From Larix kaempferi (Eukaryota; Streptophyta; Pinopsida; Pinales; Pinaceae): a DNA stretch of 64,000 nt. Below the pieces are notes generated by a model, which was not told the DNA's origin, searched no databases, and worked only from the letters and a program-made list of their open reading frames with translations. The stretch is from positions 1,629,001-1,693,000 of the forward strand of contig BSBM01000763.1 of NCBI GenBank assembly GCA_027924585.1. The letters run 5' to 3'. Both the position numbers and the translations under genes were made by a program. Shown in pieces: positions 22,893 through 35,275 of the stretch. Numbering within the stretch: position 1 is the stretch's first letter; every line of letters starts with the position of its first letter.

Positions 22893-23544
22893 TATTAATT
22901 TGTAAATAATTATCTATTTTGTTTGTGCAAACACAAGAGACAAAATTTTGGGCATCCCAAGGGTCAAGGTAGGTGAAACGATTAGTCATATGAAGACAAA
23001 TTCTCTTGTAATTTAAATAGGGGGAAGAGGGATGAGAAAAGGGGGCTTTTTTCTGGTGAAATAGATGCTGAAGACATTTTGTAAGGGAACTATTTTTTTG
23101 CTAATGATCAAGACCTATTTGTTGGGTAAAGCTTGCATGGATATTTGCGTGGAACGTGTTGAATGACCGATTGAAATTATTTCTTCCTGTGTTCATAATC
23201 ATGCTATGAGATCTTTCTAACTTCATTGAATTATTTCAGTGGTGGTGAATGATTTTACTTGTCTATGCAAATGTTTGTGTTATATTAGAGTAATAAATTG
23301 ACATAAATGTTAACAAAGCTATCTTTGTATCTTGTCTGTTGTGAATGTAAATACTTTATCTTAATAGCTATCTGTTGGATTTGTATGAGCATTATCAGAT
23401 ATTACACTCCTTAAATTTTGCTCCTTGCAAGGATAGATTGGTTAATTTAGAGTAGGGTTAGCATATTGATAAGGTAGAAGTGATAAGACGGGAGGTAAGA
23501 ACCTATGCATCACTTGTGAGGATTCTTCCTGTCAATTATAGGTT
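22893..23544 (+). other. Element C tail with purine tract
   Basis: A purine-rich stretch, TAGGGGGAAGAGGGATGAGA followed by AAAGGGGG, lies at about 23020-23047, 130 bases after the accessory ORF. It resembles a polypurine tract, so an LTR may begin near 23048. The remainder up to 23544 is AT-rich without coding content and is interrupted by copia D. Confidence 0.4.
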
Positions 23545-24280
23545 TGTTGGAATATTCTCACCATCATTATTTATATTTGCATGCATGCATGCATACTACA
23601 TGCATGCATGCATACTACATGCATGCATGCATACTACATGCATCTAGTCATCAGTATGATAGTCTCCCCGACACCTGGAGCCTATTTTCATCCCCCTAGA
23701 GCCTGTTTTTAGCCCTCAATAGCTCTTCTACCTACCTAGTGCGCCTTGTTTTCCTCACCTGGATGACATATGCGCCCTACTACACTACTTGGATTCCTAA
23801 CAGTCAGTTGCAACATTGATTGACCAGTTCATGCATTTATTGCTCAATTTAACTGCCTATAGCTCCTAGTTGCCTGTATCAGAGTGCCACTTGACCTACT
23901 GACAGCCTCATGCGCCCTCCTTGGAGTCTCCATCCCTTGATTTGTTCTCACATGGATCAGTTAGACTCATTTGACTGACTTTTGACTATTTGTGACTACT
24001 ACCACTGATTGGGTGATGTCTCCAACGTTATCCAAGCCACACATTGAGGAGAATTCGAATCACCTTTGGATAATTTGAATTCACTTGACAGTATTGTTAT
24101 TGTATTCACTTTTCACAGTGCCAGCTTACAACTGATGTATGATTATACTGCAGATTTCTCCATTTCCGAGTTTATGAGTGAATATTGATTCAATTCTTCT
24201 TCTTTCTTCTTCTCTGCAATTCTTGAGTGAGATTAGTGAGATTTACTCTAGTTGTGTGATCTATCCTGTAAAATATCACA
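23545..24280 (+). repeat. Copia D 5' LTR
   Basis: This 736-bp LTR differs from its 3' partner mainly by an expansion at 23578-23642, where GCATGCATGCATACTACAT is present about three times against one in the 3' LTR. The LTR ends at ATATCACA followed by the primer-binding site. Confidence 0.94.
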
Positions 24281-24298
24281 TGGTATCAAAGCTGGAGC
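24281..24298 (+). other. Primer-binding site of copia D
   Basis: TGGTATCAAAGCTGG lies directly after the 5' LTR. It is one mismatch from the initiator methionine tRNA complement TGGTATCAGAGC over the first twelve bases. Confidence 0.88.
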
Positions 24299-24575
24299 CA
24301 GATATTTGAATTGCAACAGCAACAGTTGCAGCAATTCATTGAGCAGCTGTCTTTCATTGAGCACCAAAAGCCTCTGGATTTCCACAGCAATTCCTGGTGC
24401 AATTGTCTTCAATTCACTAGAGCAATCTAGTGAGGTCTAGCCAGGTGTGAAGGATTCAGTTACATGTGCTCATTGTCCTAAGGTAGTGTTCATTCCAATT
24501 TGCAGCAAATCTCCATCAACAATTTCATTTTTTTTGCAGGTTATCTCCATCTTCAATTCAAATTCAACAGTATCA

Positions 24576-27500
24576 ATGGATCTAAAACTAAACTCCTTCA
24601 ATTATTTTGAATGGAAAGCCAAGATGGATATCTTCATGAAGTCCAAAAGCCTTTCTAGAGTATTGAATGGCACTGCAGTTGAACCCACTGGTGCAGTTGA
24701 GAAATCCAAGTACTTGGATAAACTTGATGAAGAAGTAGGACTGCTGCTCCTCAGCATTTCTGAAGACCTTCATTTTCATGTCATAGATCTAACAACTCCA
24801 AAAGAATTTTGGGACAAGCTCGAATCTCTTCTTCGACAGAATGATGACTTGAAAGGTCACAAATTGGAAATGAGCTCATCTCATTGAGCCCTTGTAGTTT
24901 CGACTCCATCACTGAGTTTCTAAACAAGTTCAAAAATCTGATTTCACAATTGAAGATATATGGGATTGAGAAAGAAGAGAAGCAACTCATCCTTGCCAAA
25001 CTATCAAAACTAGGCGCTGACTACTCAGTATTTGTCTCTACCTCCCAGTCAGCGAAGCTGTCCATCCAAAATGGAAGTTTCCCACACTTGAAGACTTCAT
25101 CCAGTCTCTCACACTTGAGGAGGAGAAAGTTAGTTAAGATGGGAATGATAAAACCCAAGTTGGATTCAACACTTGCTACCACTGAAATGAAGAGAACAAA
25201 TGGCAAGGGCAAGCAAAAAAATTTGACAGAAAGTCGAATGAGCAAAAGCAGAAGGAGGCTCCAAACCAATCAGAAGGAGTTTTGAATTCCAAGAAAGACA
25301 AGCAAACTCATAAGGGGAAATCCAAATGTACTTATTGCAATAGAGGATTTCATCGTGAGAGTTCATGTATGAAGAAGACCATAGATATCATGGCTTCACT
25401 TCTTGAAAATAATAACCTTCCAGTACCTGCATGTGCTAGGAAGAAAGAAGGTGAACCATCAAGATCTGAGGACAAAGAGAGATGCCATGCTCTCATGGCA
25501 GGTGCATCAACACAATCCTCCTTCATGATAGATTTAGGAGCATCAAGACACATGTATTCCTCCAAAGATCTCTTTACTGGTTTCGAATCTACTGTTGGAC
25601 CTTCCTTCATGTTGGGGAATGATTATGAGATCTCCTTTAAGGGGATTGGAAGGATCAAGCTTGATCATGGGTACTTCTCATATGTGCTCTATGTCCCTAC
25701 ACTAACTGCTAATCTACTTTCAGTCTACCAGATGACCCACACTGGAGAGCCCAAAAGGGTGATTTTCTCTCCAAATGAGGTCAAAATACAAGACATGGTA
25801 TCAGGATCTACCATTGCAGAAGGTGTTGCAAACCACAAGTCGAAACTCTATGAGTTCTCCCACTTTATACCTCTCTCAAAACAGTCTGCTCTTTACACTC
25901 ATGCAAATGAAGAGAGTAGGATATGGCATGAAATATTTGGACATCTCAACTACAAGCACTTGCAAGACATGCAAACTCAAAAGATGGTTGAAGGTCTACC
26001 AATCTCAAGTTTTCCCAAGGCACCTGTAAAGGTTGCTTGAATGGAAAAGATCCAACAAAGAAGGTTGAGAAAAAGAAGATCCACAAAGAAGAGAAAATTC
26101 TAGGATCCAGATCCACAAGAACCTGAAGATCTAGCACCTATTGTTTCAACTCCTATTGCAAAATGGGCCACCACTACTGTTGCATCCACCAGTGATCTTG
26201 TTGGAGATCCACTACCTTCAAGAACAACCAGATCTAATATTCTCTCTCACACATATCCATTTCTTGCTGAGAGATGCTTTCTCATGATTGGATCAGATCC
26301 AAAGACATTCCTTGAAGCCTCCCAAGATCCAAGATGGGTAGCAGCTATGGATGAAGAGTATGAGTCTCTTCAAAGAAATGAAACTTGGGAACTTGTTTCT
26401 CTCCCTCCTGGGAGGAAGCTTGTTCAATGCAAGTGGGTTTAGAGAACTAAGATGCACTCTGATGGGGGTCACTAGCAAATACAAGGCTCAATTAGTTGCA
26501 AAGGGTTTCTCCCAAGTCCATGGGATTGACTATTCTGAGACATTCACTCATGTTGCTAAGATGGATTCCATCCATCTTTTTCTTGCTCTTGCTGCATCCA
26601 AGCACTGGGAAGTGCATCACATGGATGTCAAGAGTGCTTTCCTCCATGGAGATCTAGAGGAGGAGATCTACATGAAGAAAACTAAAGGGTATGTTAAAGA
26701 CTCTTCACTGGTGTGCATATTGAGGAAGTCCTTGTATGGACTCAAGCAAGCTCCCTGAGCTTGGTATGCAAAAATGGACTCCTTCCTTCTATCACAAAAC
26801 TTCAAGAGGTGCAAATCTGATTCGAATGTCTATATGAGAGATGATGGTGACTCTCTACTCCTTATTGTTCTATATGTTGATGATCTATTGATTGCAGGGA
26901 GCAACTCTTCATGCATCATATCTATAAAAACAACTTTTCACAACTCCTTCTCTATGTCAGAACTTGGATTGTTGAAGTAATTTCTTGGTCTTGAAGTCAC
27001 TCAGAGTGATTCAGGAATCAAGGTAGCACAGTCCAAGTATGCTTCAGATATGCTTGTCAGGTTCCATATGAGCGAATGCAAACCAACAACATTTCCTTTT
27101 CTTTCAGGATCAACCTTGAGGATGGTTCTTCCACACCTCTTGTGGATAGTACACTGTATCGGCAGTTGATTGGGAGTTTATTGTTTCTTCCACACCTGAT
27201 CTTTCCTATGCAGTTAGTGCTATCTCTAGATACATGCAGGAGACTCACGAGCTTCACTGGAAGGCAGCAAAGAGGATCTTGCATTACTTGCAAGGGAAAA
27301 AGACCTATGGTATTCACTATGCAGCTGGGTCTCCTATGAACCTAGTTGGGTATACTGACTCAGATTGGGCTGGAGACAGCTCAGATCGAAATTCAACATC
27401 TGGTTTTGTTTTCATGATTGGATCTAGACCTATTTGTTGTTCGAGCAAAAAGCAGAATGCTTTAGCTCTTTATTTAGCAGAGGTCGAGTACAAAGGTGCA

Positions 27501-27815
27501 GTCAATGCAGCCACACAGTGCATCTGGTTGTGGGGCATCTTGTCAGAGTTTGGGATTTGATTCAGTACTCCACCAATCATCTATTGTGACAATCAGAGTG
27601 TTATCAGGATTTCTACAGATCTGGTTCCGAGAAAAAGAACCAAACACATTGAGATTCACATGTATTACATCCGAGGATTGGTGCATGATCGGACCATCAC
27701 ACTGCTCTACCTTCCGACGGAAGAGCAGATTGCAGATATCTTCACTAAGACCTTCTCGGTGAAGAATTACACTTACCTTAGATCTCTTCTTGGGGTGATT
27801 GATGTACATGATTGA
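24576..27815 (+). pseudogene. Copia D Gag-Pol, frameshifted and lacking integrase
   Basis: Gag starts at ATG 24576 (MDLKLNSFNYFEWKAKMDIF), in the UBN2/retrotran_gag_2 style. At least two frameshifts lie between 24880 and 25280. A CCHC zinc knuckle (CTYCNRGFHRESSC) lies near 25327. The protease motif is DLGA where DSGA is usual. The pre-integrase domain (RIWHEIFGHLNYKHL) follows, ending near 26040. The DDE integrase core is absent, and the sequence goes on to the RT start (WVAAMDEEYESLQRNETWEL). The RT shows MDVKSAFLHGDLEEEIYM and YVDD (LYVDDLLIAGS, about 26870). The RNase H shows DSDWAGDSSDRNSTSG, YCDNQSVI and TKHIEIHMYYIR, with a final stop at 27813-27815. Several in-frame stops occur in RT. 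The copy is non-autonomous. Confidence 0.92.
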
Positions 27816-27979
27816 TTATCCTATCACAGTCTATCTTGAGGGGGGGCTTTCTTCCCACTGGGTTTTCCCTCTTACCTCACTTTATTTATTTAGATTGTTG
27901 TACGAGGTGACCTTTAGTCTCAGTTACCAGGGCCCTATTAGTTTTCAGTTACTTCCTCATAGTTTGCCTTGCAAGGGGG

Positions 27980-28692
27980 TGTTGGAATATTCTCACCATC
28001 ATTATTTATATTTGCATGCATGCATACTGCATGCATCCAGTCATGAGTATGGTAGTCTCCCCAGCACCTGGAGCCTATTTTCAGCCCCCTAGAGTCTGTT
28101 TTTAGCCCTCAATATCTCTCCTACCTACCTAGTGCGCCTTGTTTTCCTCACCTGGATGACATATGCACCCTACTACACTACTTGGATTCCTAACAGTTAG
28201 TTGCAACATTGATTGACTAGTTCATGCATTTATTATTCAGTTTAACTGCCTGTAGCTTCCTGTTGTCTGTATCGGAGTGCCTCTTGACCTACTGACAACC
28301 TCACCAACCTCATGCGCTCTCCTTGGAGTCTCCATCCCTTGATTTGTGCTCACATGGCTTAGTTAGATTCAGTTAGACTCATTTGACTGACTTTTGACTA
28401 TTTGTGACTACTACCACTTATTAGGTGATGTCTCCAATGCTATCCAAGACACACATTGAGGAGAATTCGAATCACCTTTGGCTAATTCGAATTCACTTGA
28501 CAATATTGTTATTGTATTCACTTTTCACAATGCCAGCTTATAGCTGATGTATGATTATACTACAAATTTCTCCATTTCCGAGTTTATGAGTGAATATTGA
28601 TTCAATTCTTCTTATTTCTTCTTCTCTGCAATTCTTGAGTGAGATTAGTGAGATTTACTCTAGCTGTGTGATCTATCCTGTAAAATATCACA
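27980..28692 (+). repeat. Copia D 3' LTR
   Basis: This 713-bp LTR is preceded by GCAAGGGGG. It matches the 5' LTR over its length, with the ATGCATGC expansion absent. It is followed by the target duplication AGGTT. Confidence 0.94.
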
Positions 28693-30150
28693 AGGTTTTG
28701 CATCAATTAGTTTAGAAGCACTTGCATAATCATACTTTAAACATAAAATATAAACGGTGGGTCGGGCCGCAACCGGTAAACATTTAATAAACATACCTAC
28801 GGTAGTCAGACTGTTAACCGGACGGATTCCCCATTCCAAACAGTGAATGATCTAATTGGGATTATTCATTGGGGATAATCGCTACTGTCGATGCTAGGAT
28901 TTTCTAGGCATCAACAAGACCTCATGGATTATAATTTATAACCAACATATTTGTCTCTAACTTAGATCCTCCTATTGTCAATTTATTGCAAATAAAAAGT
29001 GGAAGAGTCGAAGCATTTTGAAGTCTTGGGGAGTTTGAGAATTCATGTCATAGTTTGTATTTAGGTGCAATGAATGCTTAATAAAATCTTTCTCAAGCTT
29101 TGAAAATGTTTGCAACTTTGGATAATGGTTGGTATTAGACAATTTTCTTACTTTTGGCATTTGTTCCTCCTTGGTGGAAGTGGATTTCACATCCTACTTT
29201 TAGATTTTCCTTCTCTTCTATAAGTGGGTTAGAAATTATAGGCCTGATAATATTTTGACTTTGAAATTACCACCACATACAGTACGCCATTCTTCTTCTT
29301 ATTCATTAACAGATAAGATATATGATTTTATTAATATCCAAAAAATCACCACAAGAATAGGTCAATAGCACTATAAAACACATCCAGTGTGAATACAATG
29401 TGAGAGCATTCTATTGCAGTTGGGAATACATAAGTTAGGGAACTGGCATCATCCTCATGATATCAAAGCATGGAAACTTAAAATATGGAGATAAGGGATG
29501 AGTGATGAAAAATCTGCTTGAATGAGTATTTTTTTGTAATGATCATGTTTTATGTTTGAATGCAAATGAATATACCTCATAGAATGCAAAACTCTCAACT
29601 AGGGAACCATATCAGTTATTGATAACTATGTTAATTACCATAGGAGTTTCGATTGATTCCTTTAGCCACGTGGACATCTTCTATACTTCAACGAATGAAA
29701 TGAATATACTAAATTATGGATATCATTAGCATAACTCTCGCAAATTTATCATATATTTTACATCTGGACCTTGTACTAGAACTTTCTGTATGAGTGAACA
29801 AAAACTAAAAGGAAAAAAAGGTATAAGTAAAGACGAATATTTGTGTACATTTATAAATAGAACTTATCACGTTTTATCTTTTTTTTTAAACCTAGAGTTG
29901 TGAATTTATATTAAATATTAAAAACACCATCATTCTTATCCAAAAGAATCTCGGTTTGTTAGCTTAAGCTCTTGTCCAAATATAATAAGAAATAATTTTT
30001 ATGTCCCCGACATCAAGTATTTCGTCCGGGCTATTAGTCAAGGTGACTGTTTGTCAATGGAGTCTCGGGCCAAGGTTGAAACCTTTGTTTTGGAAAAATC
30101 AAGCATTTCTGAAATTGTTGACATGCTATTTTCTGTGGTCTGATTGGCGC
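28693..30150. other. AT-rich stretch without recognisable features
   Basis: After the copia D target duplication, the interrupted host sequence (element C tail or older DNA) resumes. It contains a short CpG-rich patch near 28757-28830 (GGTGGGTCGGGCCGCAACC). I find no credible coding region, RNA gene or repeat beyond that. Confidence 0.5.
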
Positions 30151-30151
30151 C

Positions 30152-31240
30152 GTGCATGGTGACACCTGCCTCGGCTCTTATGCCCGAGGAGCCGACGGTG
30201 CGATGGCATCATGGTGTCTTAAATGTTGGCATGGTGGGTTGTCCTCCGTATGCGTTGTTCAGCTTTATGGTTTTTGGTTCGCTCCTGTTCGATGCCTAGG
30301 GTTTTCTCGTCCTGGTTTTCCTTTGCCGGACGAGGGTTTTGCAGCTCATTGGGTCATGGCTATAGTCATTTCTCAGGTTGCTTGGGCTTCCTCGTTTCTG
30401 GTGTTACTGTGGTTGAATGCTGTGGCATGGAGGTGGTTTAATGCAGCTGTCCGACGGCGCGGGCAACCTCATTTTGGTTGAATGTTGTGGCATGGAGGTG
30501 GTTTAATGCAGCTGTCCGGCAGCGTGGGCAACCTCATTTCTTAGGTTGCGTCCGGCATTGTGGGGAGCTCATTTCTGAGGTTGCTGTGGGATTTATCATT
30601 TCTGGTGTTGCTGTGGTTGAATGTTGTGGCATGGAGGTAGTTTAATGGTGGTGTCTGACATTGTAGGGAACCTCATTTCTCAGGTTACATTCGGCAGTGT
30701 GGCGAACCTCATTTCTTGGACTGCTGCAAGGTTCCTCATTTCTTGTGTTGCTATATTCCTCATTGTGTTCCTCATTCATGGTGTTTTCGACTTGCTCGGT
30801 TTTTGGGGTGGTGGACATAGACTACTGCGAAGGTATGGTCTGCAGTGTTGTGGCGGGTTCATTTATTTATTGGTTATGGAGTTGTGCACTGGTTCAGCTT
30901 TGGGTGTACCTATATTGCGGCCATATGTAGAGGCCTTTTCTATGTCGCTCTTTGCCCTTGCATTGGGTTTCTGGTTGCAAAACTATTCCAGAGGTCATTC
31001 CCTCTTGATGTTTGTTATTGTTGTGACCACCTTCATCTCTTTGGTGTGTTGTCGGCGTTGGGTTCATGCGTGTTTTCATTTCTGGGAACCTGCACTGGGT
31101 GATGCTGGCTTCGCTTTTGTTTGTGGGTGTTCGCCTCTTCGTAAAACCTTGTCTGTCGAATTTGATATTTGCAAGTGTCTGTCAAAGAGATATTTTCATC
31201 CGCGGCTTCGAATGTCTATATTTCGGCATTCTACTGGGTA
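30152..31240 (+). other. GC-richer, locally repeated segment ending at a donor-like site
   Basis: This stretch is richer in GC and CpG than its neighbours. It contains repeats of about 67 bp near 30410-30545 (TGGTTGAATGTTGTGGCATG and GTGGTTTAATGCAGCTGTCC) and a third, diverged copy at 30615. ACCTCATTTCT recurs several times up to 30730. It ends at CTACTGG followed by GTAAGTTCTT (31238), a strong plant 5' splice site, and a long T-rich tract follows. An open frame of 206 codons (30621-31241) encodes a Cys- and Phe-rich, hydrophobic product without a recognised domain. It could be the first exon of a noncoding or decayed gene; I cannot show transcription. Confidence 0.3.
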
Positions 31241-33534
31241 AGTTCTTCATATTTGTACTTGATTTCTTTCCTCTTTGTGGTGGTTAGGGTTTCACATGTT
31301 CTGGATTTTGTATATATGTGCTTGAAAACATCTTCTTCAGAGTGCATTTGGTGTTCTTTGCGTGCAAATAGCTAGAAGCAGGGTTTTTTGTTTTCTCTGT
31401 GATTGAATTCTCTGCTCGTGATCCTCTATTTTGAGGCCTATCGGGGATGTAGTTCACAGGTTTCCTCCTATTTTTTCCCTTTCGATTGTTGTCTTCTCTA
31501 TGTTCCAGGGTTTCTTGTGGAAAATTAGGGCTTGATGGCAGTGCCCCTTACTCTTTTCTGTGGGATCAAACATATGAATTGTCTCCTCTGGATTGTATGC
31601 CGTTAACGGTTTAGACATAGTTGGGCGTTTGAACATACCATCCTGTCATGCCTTTTGTTGTGCTTAATCTTCATTCGTTGACAATGCGTCAAACATTGTT
31701 TATGTGCAATGGTTGTTCGTCCTCTTCTTCACAAATGTTCATTGAAGATTATGTAATGAATTCTTTCGTTGTTGAGTTCTTCCACGATGCAGTCGTTTGC
31801 AAATAAAAACATGGCGTTTGTAGTGTTTTAAAAAAGGGGGGGATTTGTTCTTGGATTCTCCTCTTTGGTCTGGTGTCGCTATAGATATTAATAGCCTCAA
31901 TGGATTGTAAGGATAGCAAGATGCCTGTTGCAACAATAATTATAAAAAAAACATAGTGTCTTTGGATAACTTTAGTCAACACCAATTTTGTTCCTTTTTC
32001 TAGAGAATGTAGCATTGTCAACAAAAATTTCCATGTATAGTTTCATATAGGTTGTGGTCACCGGTTGGCATTTGCATGCCCCTGTTTTCTGTTTCTGTTG
32101 TCTTCATAGGTCCTTTTAGCAAGATTTGAATGTTGTGATGTGGATTTAGAGAGCTTTTCCAAGTATTAAAGTATGATTTTCTTCCTCAATTAGTTTTTTT
32201 CCCACGGCATGTTTACATGCAAGCTTTTCGAGACTTTTGTTGGAAAATCTCATTGCCTTTTCCATGCAATTATCATTACAGAGCTCTGTAACCATCTACA
32301 AAGTTTGTTTTTCTTACTCTAGTCACATAGGACCAAATGAAGATTCTTTTGACAACGCAGGTGTTTCTTTTTTGTTTATATTGTTGTGACAATTTCGTTG
32401 TCCATTGCTCAAGACAGCTTGGACTTAGTTCATTGCTGGTTACTGTTGTTCTGTGTCATTCCACTCATTGTCAGCTTGCTATTGCTTGATTGATATTCCT
32501 GTCAGGCCAATTGTTTGCAGATACTTGGATTATCAACCCAATACATTACTGATTATCTTTTCTTACTACATACAGGAAAAAAAAGATCACCGCTTCTGTC
32601 CAGCATCGAACATGCACTGTGTGACAGACTTTTGGAAATGCCAATGATTTCTTGCGCCGTCAACACTTCAGCAGCCACTATTTTCTTGGGTTCTTCTTCT
32701 TTGTGAGGAAAACGCTGCATTTTTGGCATGGCATCTCCTTCTCAGTTACTTTATTTGCTTTGGTTTCAAAGTAAACTGGACCCTATTTTTTAAAAATTAA
32801 TCTTATGACAAAGATGGAAAGCTTCTTCCTCTGTATAGACAAAATATTTTCCATTTAAACTATGCAATGACAACTTCTTAATATACAGACATTGATTTTT
32901 GCAGCAATATATGATCGACCTTTTATCACCAATGCTTTTTTAAAAGTAGAATATGTTACTCTTTTATCTATGCACAGGCATCCTGTAAATGCTTATGGCT
33001 GCACTTTTTTTTTCCTACTGCTATTGATTCTGCAAGGATTCTTTAAATGTTCATTGTCGACTTTAATGTTCCCAACCAGGTTTTTGCCTATAGAAAAAAA
33101 ATTTATATTTATATCAAAATTAAAAAACTTGCATAAGAATATAATCAACCAAGATGCTATTTTTTTCCTGTTCTTTTCTTATTTTGTCTCCAAGGTTTTC
33201 CCTATTATCCACAATTTCCTTACATAGGCATATTTCTATGGTATATGGTATAGCATTCTAAACATGTCACAACACTATGCATAAGGTCCTCTACGATGAA
33301 AATGATCAACTCAATATTTTATGAATTTTTTTAATTGTTGCCTTCTTCTTTCTCTAGATGCATTTCGTCGTCATCTATGCCTTTTACAAGCATGGTTTTC
33401 TATAACAGAAAAATCATCCCATGCATGTTCAGTTGTGTTTTCGGGTTTTGTATAAAAAATACGTTCTATCCTAGCCAATGTCCAATTCACAAAAAATATT
33501 TTGGTTTTTACTTTTGATTGATTTGACTATTTCA

Positions 33535-33880
33535 GGATCACAATATTGGCCTAAACATTGCCCATCCATCTCTCCATGCACTTCAGCTGAGGACTAACTT
33601 GCATTTTTGGTTATGTTTAAAAATATATTATAATCTAGTCAAATGTATTTTCCTTGGCATTTACACTAGTTACATGTCTGCAACTATTTGCTAGTTACAA
33701 GCCTGAACAGTTGCAACAACTGTATTCAGATATAATACCTTGGTCACCTTTTTTCTTTGCACATACGCTTCTATCTATGGCTGTCATACGATTTAATACT
33801 CAGCCAACTGGTTGCTCTTGTTGAAATTCAGTTTGTCTTGTTTGCAGCTTAGTGATATTCATTTTCTGACATTTGCATTA
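33535..33880 (+). repeat. Diverged duplicate of 34883-35275
   Basis: Shared blocks include TTGCCCATCCATCT, then TTTAAAAATATATT, and ATAATACCTTGGTCACCTTT, then a C/T-rich tract ending in GCAG or TCAG before CTTAGTGATATTCATTTT. A shorter third relative starts at about 34735. The order of blocks is conserved between the two main copies, so this is a segmental duplication within the tract and not a dispersed motif. Confidence 0.75.
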
Positions 33881-34734
33881 GAATTTATAGCAATGGTTTC
33901 TGATACTAAAAAGCATCATACTCCACATAATTACAACATTTCCAGTCTTTGGTTGTTGTCTATACCCAAAGCTATTCATAGTACATACAGCTCCAGGCCA
34001 TCCCAATAAGAAAATTTAGTAATTCCCATAATTCCCCATGACTTCAAAGTTCAAGCGTTGGTGCTGGAGCCACCAGCAATACAAATCGTGATATTAGAAG
34101 ACTCATACAAATCCTTCTAAAGGTTATGAAGAAGAATCCAGTTCTCATAAGGCAGAAAGAGCCTGTAGCTACAATAAAATAACCTGTGGAAAGAAGAGAA
34201 AAAGGTGGAACCCCAGCGTAGCTCCTTCCTATTGAAACAGAGATATATGTTTTTTGTTCCAGAAGCAAAGATAAATACAACATTGCTATGAACTTCAGAG
34301 AATTGGAACAAATTGTGGAAAGGCATTTGAATAAGCGTATAATCCTTAACGTGGTCAATTTAAATTGGCTTATACAGCAGCCCAAGCTAGTCGGAACACC
34401 GATAGGCTTATCAATCTCATCTTCTATGGAACAAGTTGCTATGAAATTGAGCCAATCCTTAGCTTGATATGGAAAGACTAGTCGACTCTGGCTGATTGTA
34501 CCTGCATTGTCAAGTATATCATCCTTTTATGGATAATGATTGGGACCTGTAGCCTCTACCTATTGCTTCCAAACCAGCTCCAGCATTGTTTTTTAGATTC
34601 TCCTTTGTTCATTCTATTTGCTTTTAAATTATGCTGTTTATTTTTTTAGTCTTTAAAAGATCCGTCTTTAAATGCATCAAATATGCCATCATTTTAGATT
34701 TGGAGAATCATAACATCAACATCTCTGCACATAT

Positions 34735-35275
34735 TAGGAGCACAATAATGACCTAAAGATTGCCCGTCAATCTCATCATGCACTTAAATTCAGGGCTGAG
34801 TTGTGTTTCTGCTTTGGTATAAAAATATATTGTATGGTAGTATTTTGGTTTTTATTTTTTGATTAATCTATCTATTTCAGCAGCATAATATTTGGCCTAA
34901 ACTTTGCCCATCCATCTGTCGATGCACTTGAGCTAAGGGATGAGTTGCATTTCTGGTTTTGTTTAAAAATATATTCTATGGTAGCGAAATGTATTTTCTT
35001 TAGCATTTACAATAGTTTCATGGTTATCAAAAAAATATTGATGTCTCCTTTCATAAGATTCCTTTTACCTTGGCACTTACAATAAGTCTATTCTGATATA
35101 ATACCTTGGTCACCTTTCTTCTTTTGCACATACACTTCTATCTATGACAATAGTCATGGATTGGTATGGCTATAATACGATTTAATGCTCGGCCAACTGA
35201 TTCCTCTTTTTGAAATTGGATTTCTCTTTTTCTTTTCAGCTAAGTGGTATTCATTTTTTGACTTTTGAACTCAAA
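34735..35275 (+). repeat. Second and third diverged copies of the 33535 segment
   Basis: The block at 34735-34860 covers only the first part of the unit. The block at 34883-35275 covers it all, ending at TTTTTCTTTTCAG then CTAAGTGGTATTCATTTTTT. Divergence is substantial, so the duplication is old. Confidence 0.7.

Larger units (their letters stand above)
23545..28692 (+). mobile_element. Ty1/copia element D, complete with LTRs, integrase core deleted
   Basis: LTRs at 23545-24280 (736 bp) and 27980-28692 (713 bp) start TGTTGGAATATTC and end AAATATCACA. A perfect 5-bp target duplication, AGGTT, lies at 23540-23544 and 28693-28697. A primer-binding site (TGGTATCAAAGC) follows the 5' LTR, and a purine tract AAGGGGG precedes the 3' LTR. 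The 3.7-kb interior holds gag, zinc knuckle, protease, the pre-integrase domain, RT and RNase H, but no integrase catalytic core. Total length is 5148 bp. The LTRs are close in sequence, so this is one of the younger insertions here, though its coding region has frameshifts and stops. Confidence 0.95.

Noticed and set aside
32515-32706. 63-codon frame after an acceptor-like site
   Set aside because: No recognised domain and no matching donor-bounded reading frame. It is kept only as part of the intron-like tract.
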